Shown: piece by piece, positions 1-5,641 of the stretch
Numbering within the stretch: position 1 is the stretch's first letter
Layout of the letters: the number at the start of each line of letters is the position of its first letter
NCBI GenBank assembly: GCA_030528845.1
Contig: JAUMYC010000066.1
Span: 1 to 7,493 of the forward strand
DNA length: 7,493 bases
DNA from: Eubacteriales bacterium
GTDB lineage: Bacteria; Bacillota_A; Clostridia; Christensenellales; Aristaeellaceae
Reading direction: 5' to 3'
Made by a program: the position numbers and the translations under genes
The notes under the pieces: model-generated
Seen by the model: the letters and a program-made list of their open reading frames with translations, nothing else
What the model was told of the DNA's origin: nothing
Databases searched by the model: none

Positions 1-623
1 TGCGCATCGGCGCGCATATCCTGCAGATCGGCCCGGCGTTTGACCGTCGCTTTGACCCGATACAGCCGGAGATAGACGCCGTGCTGCCGGGCGCGCTGCC
101 CGTGCTGGAGGAGCGCGCCGCCGAAGAGATGGCGCAGGTCATCCGCGCGGCGAAGGAGGACGGCGACAGCGTGGGCGGCGTGATCGAGACCGCCGCGGTG
201 GGCTTCCCCGCCGGGCTGGGCGATCCGATGTTCGACGGGGTGGAAAACAGGCTGGCGCAGGCCGTGTTCGGCGTGCCCGCCGTCAAGGGGCTGGAATTTG
301 GCGCGGGGTTTGGCTGCGCGGCCATGCGCGGCAGCGAGCACAACGACGCGTTCGTTTTGCGGGAAGGCGCGGTGCGCACGGAAACGAACCACCACGGCGG
401 CGCGCTGGGGGGCATCTCCTCCGGCATGCCCATCGTGTTCCGCGCGGCGCTCAAGCCCACGCCGTCGATCTTCCGGCCGCAAAAGAGCGTGGATATGGCA
501 AAAATGGAGGAGACGCAGCTGCGCATCGAAGGCCGGCACGACCCGTGCATCGTGCCGCGCGCCGTACCCGTGATGGAAGCGGCGGCGGCGCTCGCGCTGT
601 GCGATCTGCTCCTCTCCCGATGA
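1..623 (+). CDS. aroC: Chorismate synthase, C-terminal part (5' end outside window)
   Basis: Chorismate synthase performs the last common shikimate step in the cytoplasm: it removes phosphate from 5-enolpyruvylshikimate-3-phosphate to give chorismate, using reduced FMN. The reading frame is open from base 3 at the window edge, so the gene is cut by the window and not truncated biologically. 206 C-terminal residues are visible of a usual 350-390. Seen motifs are GVPAVKGLEFGAGF, then GSEHND, then the glycine-rich HHGGALGGISSG followed by ALKPTPSI, and near the end GRHDPC plus AVPVMEAAAALALCDLL. The last corresponds to the family's third signature (R-x-D-P-C, then P-V-x-E-A). Together these make the identity near certain. 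The ATG at base 81 is internal and is not the start. The stop TGA is 38 bases before the pheA start, so the two genes are very probably co-transcribed. Confidence 0.96.
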   Translation, partial: RIGAHILQIGPAFDRRFDPIQPEIDAVLPGALPVLEERAAEEMAQVIRAAKEDGDSVGGVIETAAVGFPAGLGDPMFDGVENRLAQAVFGVPAVKGLEFGAGFGCAAMRGSEHNDAFVLREGAVRTETNHHGGALGGISSGMPIVFRAALKPTPSIFRPQKSVDMAKMEETQLRIEGRHDPCIVPRAVPVMEAAAALALCDLLLSR

Positions 624-646
624 AAAACTACCGACAGCAAGCCGAT

Positions 647-652
647 AAGGAG
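647..652 (+). promoter_or_regulatory. Shine-Dalgarno site of pheA
   Basis: AAGGAG lies 9 bases before the ATG at 662 and fixes that start. The 38-base gap between aroC and pheA is too short for a leader peptide attenuator or a T-box, and I see no promoter in it. Control of pheA expression is therefore expected to come from upstream of the window. Confidence 0.8.
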
Positions 653-661
653 TGATACAGG

Positions 662-1804
662 ATGGATCTGAAGGAATGCAGACAGAGGATCGACGCTGTG
701 GATAAGGAGCTCGTGCGCCTCTTTGCCGAGCGCATGCAGATCTCGACCGACGTGGCCGCGTGGAAAAAGGCGAACAACATGCCCGTGCGCGATCCCGCGC
801 GCGAGCGGGCGAAGCTCGGGCAGGTGGGCGAGCTGGCCGGGGAGGAGCTGCGCCTCTTCACCGAACAGCTCTTTTCCACCCTCATGAACCTCTCCAGCGC
901 CTATCAGCGCCGCCTGAACGCGGGTGCGGGCGAGCTGCGCGGCAGGCTCGTCGAGGCGATGCGGCGCACGGACGCGCTCTTCCCGGAGCGGGCGCCGGTC
1001 GCCTGTCAGGGCGTGGAGGGCGCCTATTCGCAGATCGCCTGCCAGCGCATGTTCAAGCGCCCGGAGATCATGCACTTCGCCACCTTTGAGGACGTGTTCC
1101 GCGCAGTGGAGCAGGGACTGTGCCGCTACGGCGTGCTGCCGATGGAAAATTCCACCGCCGGCTCGGTCAACCGCGTGTACGACCTGCTGGCGCAGTATAA
1201 TTTCACCATCGTGCGCTCCGCCCGGCTGAAGGTGGACCACTGCCTGCTCGCGCTGCGGGGCGCAGCCAAGGGCGAGATCAAAGAGGTCGTCTCGCACGAG
1301 CAGGCGCTGGCGCAGTGCGAGGGATATCTCAAGGCCATGGGCGTGAAGGCCACGGCGGTGGAGAACACGGCTGTGGCGGCGAAGATCGTGGCCTCCTCCG
1401 GCAGGAGAGATCTGGCGGCGCTTTCCTCGAGCAGCTGCGCAGAGCTCTACGACCTGCAGGAGCTCGAGAGCGGCGTGCAGGACAGCGCGAGCAATTTCAC
1501 CCGCTTCATCTGCATCTCCAAAGAGCCGGAGATCTACCCCGGGGCGGATACGACCTCGCTTTCCATGATCCTGCCGCATGAGCCCGGTTCGCTCTACGCC
1601 GTGCTGGGCCGCTTCTATGCGCTGGGCGTGAATCTGAAAAAGCTCGAATCCCGCCCGCTGCCGGGGAGCGATTTTGAATTCATGTTCTATTTCGATCTGG
1701 AATGCAGCGCGGCCTCGCCGGATTTCCTGGAAATGCTCGAGGACATCGAGAGCGCGTGCGCTCGGTTCCAATATCTGGGCACGTATTCCGAGGTGGCGCG
1801 ATGA
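662..1804 (+). CDS. pheA: Bifunctional chorismate mutase / prephenate dehydratase (P-protein)
   Basis: This protein converts chorismate to prephenate and then to phenylpyruvate, committing carbon to phenylalanine. It has 380 residues, close to E. coli PheA (386). Residues 1-88 form an AroQ-type all-helical chorismate mutase. By alignment from memory with E. coli PheA, the active-site set appears intact: R7, R24, K35, D44, R47, E48 and probably Q82. Residues about 112-286 are the prephenate dehydratase, with ENSTAGSV at 162-169 and the catalytic NFTRF at 278-282. Residues about 297-375 are an ACT regulatory domain with ESRP at 329-332, the Phe-binding element, so feedback inhibition by phenylalanine is likely. 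The E. coli GALV element is GSLY here (309-312). The start is set by AAGGAG 9 bases upstream. The stop overlaps the aroE start as ATGA. Confidence 0.97.
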   Translation: MDLKECRQRIDAVDKELVRLFAERMQISTDVAAWKKANNMPVRDPARERAKLGQVGELAGEELRLFTEQLFSTLMNLSSAYQRRLNAGAGELRGRLVEAMRRTDALFPERAPVACQGVEGAYSQIACQRMFKRPEIMHFATFEDVFRAVEQGLCRYGVLPMENSTAGSVNRVYDLLAQYNFTIVRSARLKVDHCLLALRGAAKGEIKEVVSHEQALAQCEGYLKAMGVKATAVENTAVAAKIVASSGRRDLAALSSSSCAELYDLQELESGVQDSASNFTRFICISKEPEIYPGADTTSLSMILPHEPGSLYAVLGRFYALGVNLKKLESRPLPGSDFEFMFYFDLECSAASPDFLEMLEDIESACARFQYLGTYSEVAR

Positions 1805-3018
1805 AGGGCAGATACGGGCTGATCGGGCGCAGGCTGGGGCATTCCTATTCGCCGCAGATCCACGCCCTCATCGGCGATTACGAATATAAGCTCTATCCCA
1901 TGGAGGAAGAGGAGATCCCCGCGTTTTTGCAGGGCGATCTTGCCGGCATGAACGTAACGATCCCCTACAAGGAGACGGTCATCCCCTTTTTGAGCGAGAT
2001 CTCGCCGGAAGCCCGCCGCATCGGCAGCGTGAACACCATCGTGCGCGGGCCGGGCGGCGCGCTCATCGGCCACAACACGGATTATTTCGGCTTTGCATGG
2101 CTGCTGGGCGAAAGCGCGCACCTGACCGGGAAGAAGGCGCTGATCCTCGGCAGCGGCGGCACGAGCAAGACGGCGTGCGCCGTGCTGGCGGACAGGGGCA
2201 TGGAATGCGTCGTCGTCTCCCGCAGGGGCGAAAACAATTATGAAAACCTGCATCTGCACGCCGACGCTGCGGTCGTCGTGAATACGACGCCGGTGGGCAT
2301 GTTCCCGGAGGTGGAAGCCGCCCCGGTGGATCTGCGCGCGTTTCCGCAGTGCCGCCTTGTGCTGGATGCGATCTACAACCCCGCGCGGACGAGCCTGCTT
2401 CTGCAGGCCGAGGCGCTGGGCATCGAATGCCGCGGGGGCATCGGCATGCTGGCCGCGCAGGCGGTGAAGGCTGCGGAGATCTGGGGCCTGCGCAGCCCGG
2501 ACGAGCCCGACCCCGTCGCCGACATCGCCGCCGCTGTGCAGCGCTCCATGCGCTCCATCGCCCTCATCGGCATGCCCGGCAGCGGCAAGAGCTCGATCGG
2601 TCGGCTGCTGGCCGAGCGCACCGGGCGCAAGTTCATCGACACCGACGAGCTGATCGTGGAATTGGCCGGCAGGCCCATCCCGGAGATCTTTGCGCAGGAG
2701 GGCGAGCGGGCCTTCCGCGCCGTCGAAACGCAGGCGCTGCGCATGGCCGCGCGGGAGAGCGGCGCCGTCATCGCCACGGGCGGCGGCATCGTGACCGTTC
2801 CGGAAAACAGGCAGATCCTGCGCCGAAACTGCACCGTGCTCTATATCGAACGCCCGCTCTCCGAGCTGCCCATCGCGGGCAGGCCCCTCTCGCAGGGGCG
2901 CGGCGTGGAGCAGCTCTTTGCCGAGCGCGCGCCGCTGTATGAGAGCTGGTGCGAGGCGCGCTATGCGAATACGACCGTCGGAGAGACGGTCGCGAGGATC
3001 GAGGAGGACTGGGCATGA
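1801..3018 (+). CDS. aroE-aroK: Fused shikimate dehydrogenase / shikimate kinase
   Basis: One 405-residue protein should carry two consecutive steps: NADPH-dependent reduction of 3-dehydroshikimate to shikimate, then ATP-dependent 3-phosphorylation. Residues 1-231 are AroE: SYSP (15-18, shikimate hydroxyl contacts), NVTIPYKE with catalytic K57, NTDYFGF with catalytic D94, the dinucleotide glycine loop GSGGTS (117-122), NTTPVGM (161-167), and GIGMLAAQA (213-221 region). This half is shorter than the roughly 270 residues of stand-alone AroE, mainly between the NADP loop and NTTPVGM. Residues about 250-405 are AroK: Walker A GMPGSGKS (257-264), DTD (280-282), FRAVE (305-309), GGG (327-329) and the lid arginine in GRPL (360-363). 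No stop or good internal restart separates the halves. The frame is open upstream from 1702, but the ATG at 1801 begins the conserved AroE sequence, overlaps the pheA stop as ATGA, and has GAGG 7 bases upstream (1790-1793). Confidence 0.95.
   Translation: MKGRYGLIGRRLGHSYSPQIHALIGDYEYKLYPMEEEEIPAFLQGDLAGMNVTIPYKETVIPFLSEISPEARRIGSVNTIVRGPGGALIGHNTDYFGFAWLLGESAHLTGKKALILGSGGTSKTACAVLADRGMECVVVSRRGENNYENLHLHADAAVVVNTTPVGMFPEVEAAPVDLRAFPQCRLVLDAIYNPARTSLLLQAEALGIECRGGIGMLAAQAVKAAEIWGLRSPDEPDPVADIAAAVQRSMRSIALIGMPGSGKSSIGRLLAERTGRKFIDTDELIVELAGRPIPEIFAQEGERAFRAVETQALRMAARESGAVIATGGGIVTVPENRQILRRNCTVLYIERPLSELPIAGRPLSQGRGVEQLFAERAPLYESWCEARYANTTVGETVARIEEDWA
3001..3008 (+). promoter_or_regulatory. 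Shine-Dalgarno site of aroQ-HAD inside the aroE-aroK end
   Basis: GAGGAGGA lies 6 bases before the ATG at 3015 and within the last codons of the upstream gene. It supports 3015 over the further-upstream in-frame ATG at 2949, which would add 22 residues unlike any dehydroquinase. It makes coupled or independent initiation plausible. Confidence 0.8.
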
Positions 3019-3989
3019 AATATCTCATCATCAACGGCTCGAACCTGAACATGCTGGGCGTGCGCGAGCCGGATATCTACGGCAGCGCCTCCCTCTACGA
3101 CCTGCGCCGCCTCATCCTTTCCTGGTGCGCGGCGCACGGCGCGCAGGCGGAGTTTTTTCACTCCAACCATGAGGGCGATATCGTGGACGCCATTCAGGGG
3201 GCCTATCGCCGCTTTGACGGCATCGTGATCAACCCCGCCGCGTACACGCACACCTCCGTGGCCATCCCGGACGCGCTCAAGGCCGTGGGCGTGCCGACGG
3301 TCGAGGTGCATCTTTCCGATATCCATTCCCGCGAGGAGTTCCGCCGCCATTCCTACACGTCTCCCGCCTGCATCGCCACCATCGCCGGCAAGCATTTTCA
3401 GGGCTATATCGAGGCGCTGGAACTGCTGGAGAGCCATATCGCGAGCCATCCGCAGCCGGAGCCGCCCAAGCGCAGGACGATCCTCTTTTTCGACAGCGGC
3501 GACACGCTCATCGACGAGGGCAGCGAGCTGCGCATGGAGCGCGGCGGCGTCGTGCGCACGGCGCAGATGATCCCCGGCGCGAAGGAAGCGCTCTGGGAGC
3601 TGCGGCGGCGCGGGCATACGATCGCGCTGGTCGCGGACGGGCTGGAGGAATCCTTCGAGCGCATGTTCCGCATCCACGGCATCCTCGGCTGCTTCGACGC
3701 CTTCGTCACCTCCGAAAAGGTCGGCTGTGAAAAGCCCTCTACGCAGATGTTCCGGACGGCCATGGATGCGCTGGGCCTGCGGGAGGAGGACAAAGCGCGC
3801 ATCGTGATGATCGGCAACAACGTGGAACGGGACATCGCGGGGGCGAATCGCTTCGGCATCCGCTCTGTGCTGCTGACATGGTCGCCGCGCTACCGCATGC
3901 AGCCCGCCTGCGCGGAGGAAACGCCCTCCTTTGCCGTGAGCACGCCGGACGAGCTGCCGGAGCTTATTGCGCGGCTGGAGCGCGAGTGA
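3015..3989 (+). CDS. aroQ: Fused type II 3-dehydroquinate dehydratase / HAD-like domain protein
   Basis: The N-terminal half (residues 1-about 142) is a complete type II dehydroquinase, converting 3-dehydroquinate to 3-dehydroshikimate. It shows NGSNLNMLGVREPDIYG (7-23) with N10, R17 and catalytic Y22, SNHEGDIVDAI (50-60), NPAAYTHTSVA (73-83) and EVHLSDIHSREEF (97-109) with catalytic H99. Typical stand-alone enzymes end near 145-150 residues. Here the frame continues through a Pro-rich linker (HPQPEPPKR, 145-153) into a HAD-fold domain (154-324). HAD motif I is FFDSGDTL with nucleophile D160, but the usual second Asp (+2) is G162. Motif II is LVADG, with A207 where Ser/Thr is usual. Motif III is probably K240 in EKPS. 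Motif IV is MIGNNVERD, with N268 in the usual GD position and D273 kept. The dehydroquinase call is firm; the HAD activity and substrate are unknown. No ATG, GTG or TTG lies between the halves upstream of motif I, so a single 324-residue protein is expected. The start overlaps the aroE-aroK stop as ATGA. Confidence 0.94.
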   Translation: MKYLIINGSNLNMLGVREPDIYGSASLYDLRRLILSWCAAHGAQAEFFHSNHEGDIVDAIQGAYRRFDGIVINPAAYTHTSVAIPDALKAVGVPTVEVHLSDIHSREEFRRHSYTSPACIATIAGKHFQGYIEALELLESHIASHPQPEPPKRRTILFFDSGDTLIDEGSELRMERGGVVRTAQMIPGAKEALWELRRRGHTIALVADGLEESFERMFRIHGILGCFDAFVTSEKVGCEKPSTQMFRTAMDALGLREEDKARIVMIGNNVERDIAGANRFGIRSVLLTWSPRYRMQPACAEETPSFAVSTPDELPELIARLERE

Positions 3990-4008
3990 GAGGATCCCGC
4001 CAAAGAAT

Positions 4009-4048
4009 AAAAAAACAGACCCGTGCGCTCGGCACGGGTCTGTTTTTT
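4009..4048. terminator. Bidirectional intrinsic terminator
   Basis: A perfect inverted repeat has arms CAGACCCGTGC (4016-4026) and GCACGGGTCTG (4032-4042), a 5-base loop, an A run on the left (4009-4015) and a T run on the right (4043-4048). On the + strand this is a GC stem followed by U residues, 20 bases after the aroQ-HAD stop. On the - strand the A run becomes the U tract, 16 bases after the MATE gene stop at 4064. It should therefore end both convergent transcripts. The 74-base gap 3990-4063 holds little else. Confidence 0.92.
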
Positions 4049-4063
4049 GTACGACAGCAGCGC

Positions 4064-5458
4064 TCAGGCTGTTTTTCTGCGCAGGATGCGCCCGCCCTCG
4101 AAGGCCTCTTTCCATTGCGGCTTGTGCAGGGCCGCCCAATAGCAGGCGAAATGCACGGCAAAGGTGAGCGTCCAGGAGATGGGGTAGGAGGCGTAGAGGA
4201 CCTGCAGGCTGTGGAACTGCTGGAAGATGGTCATGATCCAGACGACGCGGAACACGCACGCGCCCATGAGCGAGACGATCATCGGCATGATGGAATAGCC
4301 CATGCCGCGCAGGATGCCGACCATCGCGTCCATCATGCCGCAGACGGGGATGAACAGCGTGATGATGGACATGCGCAGGATGCCGATCTCGATGACGGCC
4401 GGGTCGGAGGTGTACAGGCCCAGCAGCGGCTTGTTGAACACCATCAGCAGCACGCACGTCAGCCCGCCGAGGATGAGGTTCATGCCCAGACAGGTGCGCG
4501 CGATGGGCCGGATGCGCCATTTCTGCTTCGCGCCCACGTTCTGGCTGCAGAAGGTGACGGCGGATTGGTAGATGGCGTTGTTGAGCACATAGGCGAAGTT
4601 GTCTATGTTGCCGGCGGCAGAGTTGCCCGCCATGACGGTGGACTGGAACGAGTTGACGGAGGACTGGATGAGCACGTTGGAGATGGCGAAGAGGGTGCTC
4701 TGCAGGCCGGCCGGCAGGCCGATCTTGACCAGATCCTTGAAGGTGGGGAGGTCAATGGAGAGCTTTTTGAGGTCCAGCTTGATCACGCGGTCGGTGTGCA
4801 GAAGGTTGTTCAGCGCGAGGCCGAAGGAGAGCGCCTGCGAGATGACCGTGGCCCAGGCCACGCCCGCCACGCCCATCTTGAACACGATGACGAAGATCAT
4901 GTTCAGCACGACGTTGAGCACGCCGCCGATGGTCAGGTAGATCGTCGGGCGGTTGCTGTCGCCCACAGAGCGCAGGATCGCCGCGGCGAAGTTGTACATC
5001 ATGGAGAAGGGCATGCCCACGAAGATGATGCGCATGTAGAGCGTCGCCTGGTCGATGACGTCGGGCGGCGAGTCCATCAGCTGCAGCATGCCGCGCGCGC
5101 CGAACAGGCCGATGACGCAGACGATCAGGCCGGAGATGGCGCTGACGGCCACGGAGGTGTGCACGCTCTTTTTGATGGCGTCGCGGTCTCCCGAGCCGAA
5201 GGCGCGCGCCACGACGACGCCCGTGCCCACGGAAAGGCCGATGAAGAAGTTGGTGAACAGAGCCGTCAGCGAGCCCGTGGAACCGACGGCGGCCAGCGCG
5301 GTCGCTCCGGAAAAGCGGCCGACCACGGCCATGTCCGCCACGTTGAACAGGATCTGTAAAAGGCCCGAGAGCATCAGCGGGATGGCAAACTTGAGCACCG
5401 AAGGGATCAGCGGCGCGTGGAGCATATCCACATCGCTGCGCAGGAAATTAAGACGCAT
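4064..5458 (-). CDS. MATE-family efflux transporter (multidrug / cation antiporter)
   Basis: This is an inner-membrane secondary transporter that would export cationic drugs or metabolites in exchange for Na+ or H+. The 464-residue length and hydrophobic pattern fit the usual 12 transmembrane helices arranged as two homologous six-helix MatE domains, roughly 17-230 and 240-445. The N-terminal helix shows LLQILFNVADMAVVGRFSG, with D42 at the conserved acidic position of TM1. It is followed by ALAAVGSTGSL and FIGLSVGTGVVVAR, typical of the Clostridium/Bacillus MATE branch. The second half repeats the pattern, with ANVLIQSSVNSFQS-like and NFAYVLNNAIYQSAVTF-like segments. The substrate cannot be read from sequence. 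The ATG at 5458 has AAGAAGG 8 bases upstream; the next ATG (residue 12) sits closer to the conserved core but lacks its own site. The gene is downstream of pepF on the same strand, 183 bases away, and converges on the shared terminator. Confidence 0.95.
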   Translation of the reverse strand: MRLNFLRSDVDMLHAPLIPSVLKFAIPLMLSGLLQILFNVADMAVVGRFSGATALAAVGSTGSLTALFTNFFIGLSVGTGVVVARAFGSGDRDAIKKSVHTSVAVSAISGLIVCVIGLFGARGMLQLMDSPPDVIDQATLYMRIIFVGMPFSMMYNFAAAILRSVGDSNRPTIYLTIGGVLNVVLNMIFVIVFKMGVAGVAWATVISQALSFGLALNNLLHTDRVIKLDLKKLSIDLPTFKDLVKIGLPAGLQSTLFAISNVLIQSSVNSFQSTVMAGNSAAGNIDNFAYVLNNAIYQSAVTFCSQNVGAKQKWRIRPIARTCLGMNLILGGLTCVLLMVFNKPLLGLYTSDPAVIEIGILRMSIITLFIPVCGMMDAMVGILRGMGYSIMPMIVSLMGACVFRVVWIMTIFQQFHSLQVLYASYPISWTLTFAVHFACYWAALHKPQWKEAFEGGRILRRKTA

Positions 5459-5466
5459 TGCTAAGA

Positions 5467-5473
5467 CCTTCTT
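5467..5473 (-). promoter_or_regulatory. Shine-Dalgarno site of the MATE gene
   Basis: On the - strand AAGAAGG precedes the ATG at 5458 by 8 bases, inside an A-rich leader. It supports the longer of the two possible starts. Confidence 0.7.
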
Positions 5474-5601
5474 TTTTCAAAATAGAGCTTGGGCGCATGC
5501 CGTTGGCTATAAGCGTAGTAAAGCACAAAACCATGTCGGGAGTGTGCAGGCTTGGTTGTGTTTTGCGGCGCATTCGCCATATTTTCGCCATGGTTGCGCG
5601 C

Positions 5602-5626
5602 GGCCGCCCTTGGGGGAAGGGCGGCC
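5602..5626 (-). terminator. GC-rich hairpin after pepF, possible terminator without a U tract
   Basis: Arms GGCCGCCCTT (5602-5611) and AAGGGCGGCC (5617-5626) pair perfectly over 10 bp around a 5-base loop. On the - strand the hairpin begins 15 bases after the pepF stop codon, the usual place for a terminator, but the sequence after it is GCGCGCAACC, not a U run. It could be a weak or factor-assisted terminator, an RNA 3'-end stabiliser, or an element that lets part of the transcription continue into the MATE gene. The hairpin is certain; its role is inferred. Confidence 0.5.
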
Positions 5627-5641
5627 CTGTGCGCTCGCTGT

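Larger units (their letters stand above)
5459..5641. other. Intergenic gap between pepF and the MATE gene
   Basis: The gap is 183 bases. Its MATE-proximal part (about 5461-5580) is visibly more AT-rich than the genes on either side, as expected for a leader and promoter region. On the - strand a CTTATAGCC segment around 5505-5513 could be a -10 element, but I see no matching -35, so I do not call a promoter. The pepF-proximal part holds a GC-rich hairpin, listed separately. I find no small gene, tRNA or repeat here that I can support. Confidence 0.5.

Noticed and set aside
1687..2259. 190-residue - strand frame opposite the pheA end and aroE start
   Set aside because: It is antisense to two well-supported coupled genes and its composition shows no motif; it is a GC-driven shadow.
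3440..3500. Possible frameshift or missed stop joining two separate genes, aroQ and a HAD gene
   Set aside because: The frame is continuous from 3015 to 3987 with conserved residues on both sides in the same frame, and there is no alternative start codon before HAD motif I. A true fusion is the simpler reading.
2961..4520. 519-residue open frame on the - strand across aroQ-HAD and into the MATE gene
   Set aside because: It runs across the bidirectional terminator and antisense to a clear dehydroquinase, and its sequence is low-complexity (A, R, H, D rich). It is a shadow of the real genes.
3878..5359. 493-residue open frame on the + strand, antisense to the MATE gene
   Set aside because: Its translation is dominated by H, D, R, G, E and A with no recognisable motif or fold. 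It lies opposite a clear MATE gene with a proper start and all its motifs. Long antisense frames like this are a normal by-product of GC-rich codon use.
5500..5530. Candidate MATE promoter with a TATAGC-like -10 on the - strand
   Set aside because: No acceptable -35 element lies at 16-18 bases, so I did not call it.
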